From the NCBI GenBank assembly GCA_029945375.1, contig CM057067.1, forward strand, positions 434,001 through 498,000: 64,000 nucleotides of DNA. Reading direction: 5' to 3'. The translations under genes were made by a program, and so were the position numbers. This stretch comes from Agaricus subrufescens (lineage: Eukaryota; Basidiomycota; Agaricomycetes; Agaricales; Agaricaceae). Position 1 is the stretch's first letter. Each line of letters starts with the position of its first letter. This document shows positions 1 through 18,169 of this stretch, in pieces. A model generated the notes under the pieces. The model was not told where the DNA came from. It saw only the letters and a program-made list of their open reading frames with translations, and did no database searches.

Positions 1-1087
1 GTTTACAGTCCTCAAAGGAACCTACGATCATTTCACATATCACGAAGCTCAACCTACTGCCGCGCAGCGTGATGCTTGGTATAAAGCTATCCATACACTC
101 TTGTATACCGACAACAATTGCAGTTCTTCAATTCTTCCCCCCGCTATACAGGACTTCTATTCCATTGATTTGTTCACAGAGAACAATGGGAAATCCTTCT
201 GTGTTCTATACGAACGGACTGTCGATCTGTGTAACGAGCTTTATGAAAAGGGCTGGGGATTCGCAATGGTACCAGCATCACGTGCCGGAGTGTCACGGCT
301 CGTCCATATCTCTGCTCCCCATCCTTTCTTCGATGGAGAGACGACCGTCGAAGCAGCCCAGATCTTCCAAGAGACAGGATCTAAAAGTCTTCTCGTCCCT
401 GGCCGCATGAGAAACGCGTTCTATGCACCATCACCATGTGTTCAACCCGGCTCCAACTCGTCAATCTACTATATAACCGATCCAGCACACAACGATGTAA
501 GTAGAACCATCCTCAGCTGTTCTGCCCCTGGCGTTGACCTACGTACTCTTCAAGTTGGAACCTTTTTTTGATGCGAGCATTGCAGTATGGGACTGGCAGA
601 ATCAACATGGTGGTTGCCCTTCGTCCTCGTGCGCGTTCATACAGTTACATGGAAAGGCCGAAAAAACTTGTTCTAGGGACACAATCTTCCTTTCCACTGG
701 TCTTCGTAGGCGTTTCACTATCCCTTGAAAGACTTGTACTCATTCAAACTCCTAGCTCGGGGTGGTTGGTATACCGACAACGTAGATCGACCTATCAAAC
801 GCCTTCAAAAACAACTTATCCATGCTTTCGACGCTGCCAATATCCCTGTCAAAATATCGCTTCCATCTGACAGTAGTTGCATTTTGACAGCAACAAAAAA
901 CGTTGTTGGAAGATACATAAATACTTATCCATCCACATCATATGACGTTTGTCGGCGAAGTGCAAGCCCTGATACCACACAGGGCGCATTCATACATGCC
1001 GAACAGAATGCATTGGCGAGAAGTGATAAGTCGCGGGAAGCTTGGGTATATGCTTTGAACAATACTTTCATGACTGTGGACGTATAG
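1..1087 (+). CDS. Conserved fungal protein of unknown function, 5' truncated by the window edge
   Basis: The reading frame is open from base 2, so the start codon lies outside the window. I place exons at 2-496, 555-705 and 756-1087, separated by introns of 58 and 50 nt with GT-AG ends. The phases agree (0, then 1) and the frame then runs to the TAG at 1085-1087. The protein has several conserved-looking blocks: an SxPHPFFDGET segment before the first intron, a GGCPSSSCAF cysteine pair in exon 2, and a TATKNVVGR segment followed by a FIHAEQ motif in exon 3. I believe this resembles an uncharacterised protein family of mushrooms, but I cannot name a function. No membrane segment is visible in the part present. 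The exon joins are inferred from splice signals and frame, not from transcripts. Confidence 0.65.
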
Positions 1088-1488
1088 GTGTCGTATCTTC
1101 GAAACCCGGTGCACCTGTCATTAATTTTTCTGGTAGTTGCGTATGTTGTCAGATGTAATCAATGGATACGGCTCCGACTTCTAAACCATTAAAAATTATC
1201 AGATACATCCGCCGTCAAAACTTGACTGATCGTTCGTGAATCCGAAACACTTGTGCAGCTGTTGGCTGAGTCGAAGGTTGAGAACGCCATAAGCTGTTAT
1301 CATTTAGTGATGGTGATCGGTGTGGCTACTATCGATGCATTCCCACATAGGACTCTTCCCGGTCATTCATGGGCCCTCGTGACCTCGTAAGTGCGCAATC
1401 CGATTCAGGACTAGCCAAATGAATGGGAGCATTAAAATCTTTCGCTAGTAAAGCATACTAAGCCGCACAATCGCCTTATTAACTTTTT
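1088..1488. other. Intergenic; likely upstream region of the decayed monooxygenase copy
   Basis: No gene is visible. Short stretches resemble the region just upstream of the better-preserved monooxygenase, for example the TTCCCACATA block near 1340 and again near 5079. This suggests the duplicated unit included promoter DNA. Confidence 0.4.
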
Positions 1489-2070
1489 ATGACAGATGCA
1501 AACGAACCCCAGACGCATGTTGTGATGGCTGGCGCAGGGTCTGCAGTGCCTTTCCTTAAATTGGTTGATAACATTCTGGCTGGGCTAATCCAGCCAATTC
1601 AACTCAAACAGCAGCAGGACTATGGAACTTCTGTTTTTTTAGCTTCACCTCGCCGTACTACTGAAGTTCATAAGAGGGTTGGTAGATTTGAGGGAAAGCC
1701 GCAGACGTCAATGAACCGAGGAGCGTGCGCGCACTTTCATCTGCGGTTTATTAGCGGGCAATTGACAAAAGCTCGATGAACAGAACAATGCTTACCCTGT
1801 GCGTTCCTGCTCGCAGAACACACCCGCTGGTTTAGCAGAATAATCAAGGATGTTCTTCCGACACCCGTGATCGGTTCTATTCACCCGGATACGCTCAAGA
1901 TACTCAAGCACACTGGATGGAGCTTGCCCGTAACTACGATCCCACTATCCTCGTGCCTGACTCAACAGGAGAGTGGCTATTCTTCACCTTATCTCCCAGT
2001 TCCCTCGAGTAAAAATATAGCTTTCGAGTCGGAAATGTTCTATGGAACGATCTCCGCTAGTTAACCTTCA
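1489..2070 (+). pseudogene. Decayed Baeyer-Villiger-type flavoprotein monooxygenase, copy 1
   Basis: The start (ATG 1489) is followed by an N-terminal FAD-binding Rossmann motif read as VVMAGAGSA and then LIQPIQLKQQ, matching the start of the copy at 5235. Downstream, blocks align by eye with that copy in the same order: the exon-2/3 junctions, the GATGTTCTTCCGA stretch near 1850, and the segment ending in an ATGTTCTATGGAACGATCT-like block near 2036-2056. Stops, lost splice sites and a large internal deletion remove most of the central NADPH-binding part. No continuous protein can be made. It lies directly upstream of BTB gene 1, which repeats the arrangement seen in the other units. Confidence 0.7.
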
Positions 2071-2294
2071 TTGAGCCGTATGATCTATTATTGACTCGCT
2101 GATGAATCGATAAACCTTCTGGCAATATCCTCATATTTATACTTTTACCCATCCTGGAACTTACGAAGTCATCGCTTTCTATTTCTGATCTGAGACCTCC
2201 AGCTCTTAGATCACACGTGAGTGACTCAGCGTGACGGGTGGGTGGGAGCCTGATATTCCAGTCGAGAATCCGACTTCTACTTACTACCCATCAT

Positions 2295-3154
2295 ATGGAC
2301 TCAACTTCTGTTCTGTAAGGAGCCAGAACTTCTTGAAAAGATTCAAGTTTTGCTCAATGCGCTCATATAGCAGTGAACCTGTTCGCAACGACGTATTTTA
2401 TCTGGACTATGATCCTATGGTTATTTTCTTGGTAAATCTCTGTCCCTGTCATGTTGATAGTTAGCGTTGTACATATGATACTGATGGATGCGAAGGTTGA
2501 AACGCAACTGTTCCGAGTTCATCGCCACTTTTTCATTCAAGGTTCAAGATTATTCCGGGACATGTTCAGTCTCAAAGCCGAGGAAAACAATACTAGTGAG
2601 GGCCTATCTGATGAATGTCCCATTGTTCTTCAGGATGTTACAATACAACAATTCCAAACATTACTGCATTTCTTTTATGCGACGTAAAGTATTCTCACTT
2701 TTTATTGAAAGATGGCATGTTCAAACCTGCATTCCTTCTGAACAGGACACTTTCCATATCAAACAAAACCACACCGGCAGAAGTCCTTGCGTACAAACTG
2801 CATGAAAAACTCGATCTTCTCCACATAGCCCACCGATTTGCCTTTGATGAAGTCTTTGATTATATACGTCGGCAAATTGATCCTGGCGAAATGCCCGTTG
2901 TGCAGAGGATCCGCCTTGCTGACAAGTTTGTCCTGACCGAATGGCTCGACTCTGCATTTAAGGCCATTCTTGACCGCACTCCGGAAGAAAAGATGTCTGA
3001 CGAAGAAGCTGACGCACTCGGACTTAGCAGACTTGTCAAGCTCTTTGAAGAAAAGAATCATATGTATCACCAATTAAAACCCCGGGGTAGTGTTTCAGTG
3101 GCCCCTAGGGGCAGACGTGGGGGATTGATCCTTGTTCATCCGCCTATGGAATGA
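2295..3154 (+). CDS. BTB/POZ domain protein, copy 1 of a tandem pair
   Basis: Four exons fit: 2295-2314, 2371-2431, 2496-2683 and 2746-3154, with introns of 56, 64 and 62 nt and consistent phases. The product (about 225 residues) has the hallmarks of fungal BTB/POZ proteins: FYLDYDPMVIFL leading into a strand-helix core with ETQLFRVHRHFF, SRLFRDMF, then LLHFFYA. A C-terminal helical region contains HRFAFDEVFDYIRRQ and ends in an acidic DEEADALGLSRL helix. BTB domains mediate protein-protein dimerisation; the partner cannot be told. The exon structure matches the gene at 4079 exactly, including a 20-nt first exon and a 188-nt third exon. The last 24 residues differ from copy 2, so the 3' end may have been altered after duplication or hold an unrecognised intron. 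Confidence 0.8.
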
Positions 3155-3204
3155 CGGAAGGCCCTGCCCTCGAAAATTTGCCAAGACTTACCCAATCGAG
3201 TGCG

Positions 3205-3475
3205 TCTCTGCTTGCAGAACACACCCACTGACTTAGCAGAATATTCAAGGATGTTCTTCCGACACCCGTGATCGGTTCTATCCACACGGATACTCTCAAG
3301 ATATTCAAGTATACTGAATAGAACTTCCCCGTAAATACGATCTCTATCCTCGTACTCGACTCAACAGGAATGACTATCCTTCACCTTATCCCGCAGCTCC
3401 CTCTAATAAAAATGTAGCTTCCGAGTCGGAGATACCCTACTCAACCGCGGTTAACCTTCATTGACCTATATGATT
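3205..3475 (+). pseudogene. Remnant of the flavoprotein monooxygenase, copy 2
   Basis: This stretch is a close direct repeat of 1800-2090: the block around GATGTTCTTCCGACACCC at 3249 and the following 200 bases align almost base for base with copy 1, including the same internal deletion. Only the middle-to-3' portion remains and no frame is open. Because it shares the deletion with copy 1, it arose by duplicating an already damaged gene together with the BTB gene. Confidence 0.65.
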
Positions 3476-4078
3476 TATAATTGACTCGCTGGTGAATCGA
3501 TGAACCTTCGGGCAGCTTCCTCATATGTATGCTCTTGCCCTTCTTGGAACTCGCGAAGTCGCCACTTTCAATTTCCGATCTAAAACCTCCGATAGGCCGT
3601 TTGGCGCACAACGCATTTGAATACTGATCATCAAAGAATGCTCTCGTGCATTCGACGAACGGATATTCTACCATTGATAACTTGTCAAAAGCCACACTGA
3701 AAAAAGTATCATGATCGGCCTTGGAGGCTGCACAGGCCACTGGTATCGTGGGTATGTAGCAGTCGTCAACTTTTACATCCAGTGATTAGATAGATCGGTT
3801 CTTCTGCTCAACTTGATAACGATTACGACAGATACAACATGAATGTCGGGAATGTTCTTCGACATTCGCCAATCGATAATCGTAGTCGACCACCTATCTA
3901 TTAATCTCCGAAAGCCTAATATTATCCAAAAACGATGAACACGTTGCTCATCCCTGACGTGGAGGTGCTTGATGTTGCAAGGAGAGTATTTTGAGATAAT
4001 GATGCCCTTATCTTAAGGAGACGAAAGGGATACTTATATTCAGTTCAAGAATCCCCGGCTGTACTTACTACCCTTCCC
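3476..4078. other. Upstream region of BTB gene 2
   Basis: No gene is visible. The first 130 bases (TTGACTCGCTGGTGAATCGA onwards) are a diverged copy of the DNA upstream of BTB gene 1 at about 2090-2215. The duplicated unit therefore carried the BTB promoter side as well. Confidence 0.5.
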
Positions 4079-4889
4079 ATGGACCCAGGCCCTGTATCGT
4101 AAGCCAGGATTTTCGAAGAAATAAAACCCTGATTAACAGGTCAATTGGATAGAAAACACGTTCGCGACAACATGTTTTATCTAGACCATGATCCCATGGT
4201 AACTTTCTTAGTAGGTTTTGGCTTTTGTCATGTTGATGATTCTATTATTGCACATCGAGCTAATAAATGTCAAAGGTCGAAAATCAATTATTCCGGGTCC
4301 ATCTTCACTTTTTTACTCGAAGCTCAAAACTATTCCGAGACATGTTCAGTCTACCTGCCGAGAAAAGTAACGCCACAGAGGGCGCATCTGATGAGCATCC
4401 GGTTGTGCTTCCTGATGTTACGGTCAAGCAATTTCGGGTGTTGTTGCGTTTTTTTTACGCGAAGTGAGTGCCCCCATTTTCTTTAATGCAAGGCTGACTT
4501 CAAATGGCCTTCCGGCTGAACATAGGACACCGACAGAAGTTCTCGCGTTCACAATTGAAGAGAAGCTCGCGCTCCTCAGTATTGCCCATCAATTTACCTT
4601 CGACGAGATATTCGAATACATGCTACTCCAAATTGATCCTACTGGAATTCCTGTACTAGACAGGATTCACCTTGCCGACAAATGCGGCCTGACAGAATGG
4701 TATTCCTCTGCCTTTGACACCCTTCTTGAACGTGGTCCGGAAAGCAAGATTTCCGATGATGAAGCTGTTGCCTTGGGTCTCAGCAGACTCCTCAAGCTCT
4801 ATGAAGAGAAAAATTCCATGTATCACAAAAATCGAGAGGCTTATGACAAACTTCTATCAAGTCGTGTTAGTTACTGTTCTGACTATTAG
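4079..4889 (+). CDS. BTB/POZ domain protein, copy 2 of a tandem pair
   Basis: Exons fit at 4079-4098, 4153-4210, 4276-4463 and 4526-4889, with GT-AG introns and consistent phases, ending at TAG. The product of about 209 residues parallels copy 1 throughout: FYLDHDPMVTFL, ENQLFRVHLHFF, LFRDMFSLPAEK, LLRFFYAK, then HQFTFDEIFEYMLLQ and a DEAVALGLSRLLKLYEEK helix. The first intron acceptor is taken at 4151-4152; an earlier AG would bring in a stop. The protein is clearly diverged from copy 1 but the intron positions are identical, so this is a duplication that has been kept open. It lies about 350 bp upstream of the monooxygenase on the same strand. Confidence 0.82.
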
Positions 4890-5234
4890 TTGTTGAGGCT
4901 TTGTATTATGGTTAAATTCAAATCAAGAACACTCTACTTTTAGGGGACACGAATCAGTGGGTACTAATTAGAGGCGCGAATCTTGTTCTCAAAAACGAAA
5001 ATAAGTTGATGTTCTTCATAGGAGCAACTTCGAAGCAAGTGGTGCCGGCGACTAAAGTCCGGGTGTCCATCGATACATTCCCACATACGCTTCGTTTGTG
5101 GGTTGCAGTTCCCATCTGTTCCCATCAGTCCGCATGTCCGATGATTGACAGAATAGAAGCCACGGTTGAGGCAATGTGCATAAAGGTGTCGACTCATGAT
5201 TGCTGAGCCACCTTGTCACCCCGCTCTTTAAAAA

Positions 5235-7659
5235 ATGCCTACTTCCACCAGCCCATCCCAGACACGTGTTGCAATCGTTGGTGCAGGGTCTGCATATCTT
5301 CTACGTTTGTACTTGATTTTACTCACGCGTTAGCACTTAATAGCACTGGTGGTCTCATTCTGGCAATCAAGCTCAAGCAGCAGCTGGGTTACGAAAATTT
5401 TACTGTTTGTTTTCGCGACTTTTCAGCTTCGCCACCTCAGCCTGCAATTAACGTCCGCTTAACGCCCCGTAGATCTATGAAAAGGCTGCAGAAGTCGGTG
5501 GAACATGGAGAGTGCGTGTTTTATTATTTCTGTGGTGTTTTTCGTGACTGGCTGACGAGTGCTCGATGAACAGGACAATACATACCCCGTATGTCCCCGT
5601 ATACAGAATACACTCACTAGCTTGTTGAGCAGTCTAATTAGGGATGTTCTTCCGATACCCATATGGTATGGTTCTCCCTCTCCACAGACACCCATGACTG
5701 GTCACATTCGCACGGATATTCTCGTGATATTCAAGCCTACTGGGTAAAGCTCACCCGCAAGTATGATCTTTATCCTCGCATCCGATTCAACACGAAAGTT
5801 ACCGGCGCCACGTGGGACGACGTCGAAAAAGTCTATCGTATCGCTACGGAAGACGTTCTCACGGGGAGGAAAGACACTTTCGATACGGAAGTATTGATAT
5901 CTGCCATTGGAATACTTGAAATCCCACAGTATCCCAGTATACCAGGACTAGAGTCGTTCAAGGGCGTAACGTGGCATTCTGCTGAGTGGAATCATGACAT
6001 AGTCCTGAAGAACAAAAAGGTTGCTGTCATTGGAACTGGGGCTTCAGCGTATGCTGCATGATTTCTACTGACTACGAGAACTCTGCTGACCCGGTCATTT
6101 CGCGCAGGACACAACTGGTACCGTGTATTTCAGAAGATTCTACAGTGCAAGTCACTCAGTTCTGTAGGACCCCGAGTTGGCTCCTCCCACCAGTACGTTT
6201 GTAGATCTGCTAGCTCGATCACTATATCGAGGTCTTTGAGTAGGTCCGCGTCGAGTATTCGAAGTTTCATCGCTGGTTTGTTCGTTATGTGCCTCTCGTA
6301 CAGCGGCTCTCGCGTGCTTCTATTTATTTCATGGTAAGCGAGGTCATGTCCCGATCGTTATGCAGTCTCACTAATAGATATGCTGTTCACTAGTCGGAAA
6401 TGTTATATTGGACGATCTTCGCCGGTTACCCTATACTGAATCGTATGGTCACCAAGGTATGTGTTTGCCATCTGCACAGATGCTACAATTTTTTAACAAC
6501 ATGAAAACAGTTATCGGAGGGATATATGAGATCAAAGGCTCCCGAGATGTACCTCGATCAGTTAATTCCCAAATATCGTGAGTTCCATGGACTGACAATT
6601 TCTGCATCTTCTCAAGTTCAGTTGTCAGCAATGGGGTGTAAGCGTCTCTTGTTTGATACAGATTACCTCGCTGCCTTGCATCGACCTAACCTCACCTTGA
6701 ACTCGGACGGGATCGAAAAGATTGCTGAGGACGGAATCGTCACTACTAAAGGTAAGTGTGAACTCATGCGCACTCTCCGATTGTTCAATTTTCCCATCAG
6801 GCGACAAAAATCCTTTCGATATTATTATATATGCCACAGGCTTTATTACTGCAAGTAGACAGTATTCGCTTGCCTCGCTCTGCTCATTTTTAATATCACT
6901 TTATAGGACAGATTCCCTCTCCGAGTGGAAGGGACGGGAGGCACAATTCAAAATTATTTTGACCAGAAAGACGGTCCACAAGCTTATCTGGGTGTCTCTT
7001 ACCCCGAATTTCCAAACTTTTATACCATGCTTGGTTCGTTGTCCTCGCATTGCTCTCTCCAAGTCTAACGTCAGGAGAAAGGCCCGAATACCGCTAATGG
7101 CCATACCTCCATCATTTTTACAAATGAAACACAAGTATGTCCATCCTGAAATACCCATATAATCATGTTTAACTTAGTCTCTCCGCTCGTCTTAGGCCAA
7201 TTACATCATTCAACTCATTAAACCCATCATTCAACGCAAAGTCGTTACTGTAGAAGTCAAAACCCCAGCCACCGACTTGTATAACGAGAAAATACAGAAA
7301 CGGCTCACCAATTCCGTCTTCCTTGGCTGTCACAATTGGTATCGCGTTGGGGGAAACGGAAAAATAACAAACGTCTTTCCTGGGTGCGCTTATCAATTTG
7401 TGACTTAGTTTCACAGTAGAAAATCCTAATTGTGACACACAATACCAGGTCTAATACATTGTGGTGGTCGTGGCTTCACAAACCAAATTGGGAACATTAC
7501 ACTGGCCTCGGGCTCGAGGAATGGGTCAAGAATGAACAAAAACTGAGGAGGAAGAGAATCTTGATTCTAACGTTAGCTGGGCTCGCGATTGCATTTGGGA
7601 CTTTCTTTGCGGTTCGCAACCTTGAGATTTTCGAATATTTGCCAAGATGGCAGCTCTGA
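5235..7659 (+). CDS. Baeyer-Villiger-type flavin-containing monooxygenase with a C-terminal membrane segment
   Basis: About a dozen exons can be joined from ATG 5235 (MPTSTSPSQTRVAIVGAGSA, FAD Rossmann motif) to TGA 7657-7659. Recognisable parts in order are GGTWRDNTYPGCSSDTH, FNTKVTGATWDD, the type I BVMO fingerprint FKGVTWHSAEWN (FxGxxxHxxxW) near 5960-5990, the second Rossmann motif VAVIGTGASA, a QFCRTPSW block, GCKRLLFDTDYL, IIIYATGF and GPNTANGHTS. The C-terminus holds a hydrophobic stretch (ILTLAGLAIAFGTFFAV), suggesting a membrane anchor. Such enzymes insert oxygen next to a carbonyl using FAD and NADPH; the substrate here is unknown. Oddities: the first intron after GAGSA lacks a clear GT donor, so the gene may be damaged there, and one intron (6851-6906) is GC-AG. 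Confidence 0.75.
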
Positions 7660-7814
7660 AAAGTGATCCGAACTTTACGTATTGCTAGGTGTAGCTCGAT
7701 CAGTGATAGAAGAGCAACAAAGGCTGTAGTATTTTCACTGTCCGTATCAAGCCTTTCTATCTAAATCAATAGCGATACACATTTATCAGCACAGCAGTCG
7801 TCAATACCCATAAT

Positions 7815-14864
<7,050 letters not shown>

Positions 14865-15228
14865 GGCATGCTGTTCAACGGCCGCCGAGGCCCAGGTCAG
14901 CTATGGCCGGCGAACTCGATATGAGTTATCATTAGCACGAAGGACAACAAATCAATCAAAATTGGCCCAAAAGACGCGCAATGCCGTTCTTCGGCTGTTT
15001 GTTTGATCATGATATCATGGTACCTTATATTGACAGGCAAAATGGTAGATCCAGAGCGCACAGATCTTGAGACCCTCCCGGTTCATGGGCAACATTGGGT
15101 AAAAAAAAACATGCTTTCTTCACAACACCACATTGAACACTACTATAGTAAATTGTTCATAATCGTAAAGATCTAGTCGGATCTTCTGGTAATAAAAAAC
15201 CCCATAAGCTCAATAATGGGTCAGAAAT

Positions 15229-16398
15229 TCACCCTCTACCAACCCCGTTACCTTCGGGCTCCTCACGTTTCATTCCCACCTGGTTCTGATCATCCAAAAG
15301 ATACCCCCCTTTCACCCTCCTCAAATTCAAAAACTCATCCGTCATCCAAAACTTCGTCAAACTCAAATACACGCTCTGCCTATCATCTTCTCCAAGCGGC
15401 ACACTGGGATCCAACCTAAAATCATACCACCCATTAACTCCCATAGCCCCAATCGCACACGCAACAACAAACCCAACCGCAGGATTCCACCAAAAAACAA
15501 ACCCCGTAAAAGCCACAAAAATGATGACATGCTCAAAAGCGTGATCCGCCCAGTGTGCGAATCGATAAATCCCAGAAAGGGGTTCGAGGTACCCCGAATG
15601 GAAAGTGATCGTATCCAACCCCTTTGGACAACCCACGATACTTCCTCCTACAGCGATGCACCAAGGAAGGAAGAAAACCGTGCGAAGGATACCCATCACG
15701 ACCATATTCATAGTCCACTTCCTGTCGGCTAACACTCGAAGAAGACCCAGAGACGGTTCGATATAGTCCTCGACCCTGAATTCGTCATCGTCGCTAAATT
15801 TGGAAATCTGCACAACGGATCAGACTCGCTTCTGACGTTGAAGCAAGACTGGTTATTGACCTCGCCTTTACGCATCTCAATAGATATATGCCTATTCGGC
15901 AAGTTATACATTCCCTTGTCAGACGTCAATAAATAATCAAGTGCAGCAATCGACACTTTTACCTTCGTCTTCGCATGCGTGACTTGAGGATCTTCGAATT
16001 CAGGCGACTGGGCTACGCTAGAACCCGAAGCGGAAGATATCATCTTCGACGTAGCAGCTGGCTGGGCCTATATGGACATATATTGTCCACCCAAAACGAC
16101 AAGACCGCCTTTGCTCACTCACCGAAACTACTCCAGTAATAACACCAGAACTCGACTCCTCACTCTTCCACCCCCTCTCCTTTCCACTTTCCGTAGCATC
16201 ATCTTCTACCACGTTACACTTTATAACCTCGTCAGCTTTCTTCAAATCCAACTGTCCTAGTAGAGGTAGAGTTCCTTCGTCTAGAGGCGTCGCTAACCCT
16301 GACGCGGCATTGCTCGACGTATTGTCAGTTTCTCCCGACCCGCTTCGTAGAATAAGACGTTCGTCAAATGTGGCACTAGGCGCTGGTGATAGATGCAT
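15229..16398 (-). CDS. Predicted multi-pass membrane protein, function unknown
   Basis: Three exons fit with consistent phases: 16398-16123 (92 codons), 16067-15861 (69 codons) and 15807-15229 (192 codons plus stop), giving about 353 residues. The N-terminal 160 residues are polar, rich in Ser and acidic residues and probably cytosolic. The C-terminal half has at least three hydrophobic segments, around MVVMGILRTVFFLPWCIAVG, FEHVIIFVAFTGFVFWW and AVGFVVACAIGAMGV. The tail is polar. The intron ends are GT-AG and the phases are all 0. I do not recognise the family; it looks like a conserved fungal membrane protein. It lies head-to-tail between malate dehydrogenase and the ABC transporter, all on the minus strand, but fungal neighbours need not share function. 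Confidence 0.72.
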
Positions 16399-16665
16399 TT
16401 CTGCAATACAACGACAAGAATGGGTGGTATATTTGGAAGAGCGGAGAGGTTGGAAGAAAGGAAAGGCAACTTGACACCTGCGCGTGTTGTGTCTCAGCCC
16501 AAGGCTCTCACCAGTCGCGACTAAAAATATTTTAATTCCTTAAAAAACTCGAAAGGTTTACTGAACGTAGAAACCCCGCTATCTAGCAGATATATTACGT
16601 GCTTATTTCGCCTGCCGATGAAAAAAAACAGACGCATCAACACCCAGCAATGAGTATAGGTTGAA

Positions 16666-18169
16666 TTAAAGCCTTGCCTCGACTACAAAGCCGTCACCCT
16701 GAAGGAGAGTTAGCGACAAAAACTACATGAAAAAAGGCGAACTCACAGAGGCGATGTTTTTCTCCAACTCGGGTATAGCAGCCTTGACAAGATTACGCTC
16801 AGCGTCAGTAATTTTGCCAAGAGGGTTGATCTTGGCGACACCCCCTGGCTATATGCGAAGAAGAATGTCAACTTTGATAATGGTTGCGGTAAATAGATGT
16901 GCGTACGCCGAGTTCAATGTTTGAAGAGAAGTATGCCACCTCTTTTTCGAGTTCCTTGGTGAGGAGGGCGGCACCCTCAAGATCAGCCTTCAAGCTCACG
17001 TAGCTGGGAGCAACGAGGCCCTTTTCACCCTTGAACGCCCTGATAACCTTGCTGGCAAATTCCGCGCCAGCGTAAGCCATAGATAGGGTGGCTGAACCGG
17101 CACCTCCCTTTGCCTGAACGACTTCATCACCACCAAACTGGATGCGCTTGACGAGCGCCTCGTAGTCGGCGGTAGAAAGATTGTTCAACGGGTGAGTGGA
17201 TTGAGATAGGAGAGGGACGATCTAAGGAACTCAATATGAGTAGCGTCTAAAGGTGGAGTTAAGCTTGAAACATACAGTAACTCCGCTGTGACCGCCAACA
17301 ACAGGAACGACAACTTCCTTCGCCAAAGCAAGATTCCCATGCTTTTCAGCGACAAAAGTAGATGAACGAACGACATCGAGGGTTGTAACACCGAACAGAC
17401 TTTGAGTACGCGTCAGACCCGTGATTACAAAACTAAAAAAAAAAATGGAATAGATTACCGCTTGGGATCGAAGACGCCGTGCTTCTTGAAGACTTCAGCA
17501 ACTATAGGGACGGTGGAGTTTACAGGATTCGAGATAACGAGAACGAAAGCCTTGGGAGCGAAAGTAGCAATACCCGTCGCAAGGTCGCGCACAATACCCG
17601 CGTTAATCTAATTAGGAGTGCCGTTAGTATGATGGTGATCTTGCAAACGTGCGTCATAACGTACTTTGAAAAGATCATCTCTGTAAGAGCATTGAATAGA
17701 TCATCAGTCTCTTTTGGCCCTGATTATATGCAGAAAATCACCTTGTCATCTATCCACGCGGGTCGTACGTTAGCTGATAGCCAGATCAGATAATGACCAA
17801 AAAGGCTTACGCCAGGTTTACGAGGAACACCAGCGGGGATTACCACGATCTCAGCACCCTTGAGCGTTTTGGAGAGACCATCGTTGTCAGGCAAATAGCC
17901 CTCTACTTTGGCGGGCGTGGAAATATGCGCGAGATCGGCGGCCACTCCAGGGGTATTGACAATATCATAGAGGCCGAGCTACATGGTCACACCGGTCAGA
18001 AAAAGTCATCGCGAATCATACCGACACACCTCAGTAACCAAAGGGTTGCACTTCAAAAGCAGGGCAAGGGGTTGGCCGATGCCACCTAGAAGATCGCCCG
18101 TGTGTAAATTTGAATCGAGATCTTTGATATTTACCTACCAGCAGCACCAAGGACGACAGCTTTAACCAT
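16666..18169 (-). CDS. Malate dehydrogenase (NAD-dependent)
   Basis: It starts at ATG 18167-18169 with [21 protein letters not shown], the NAD-binding GxxGxxG motif interrupted by the first intron, and ends at TAA 16666-16668. Further blocks are [62 protein letters not shown] (substrate-binding D and R), [16 protein letters not shown] (catalytic His), and a C-terminal [19 protein letters not shown] helix. The enzyme interconverts malate and oxaloacetate. No N-terminal targeting extension precedes the Rossmann fold, so a cytosolic or peroxisomal form is more likely than mitochondrial, unless an upstream exon was missed. Two tiny exons, 17743-17750 (8 nt) and 17665-17680 (16 nt), are needed to spell MTRDDLFK. 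Confidence 0.93.
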
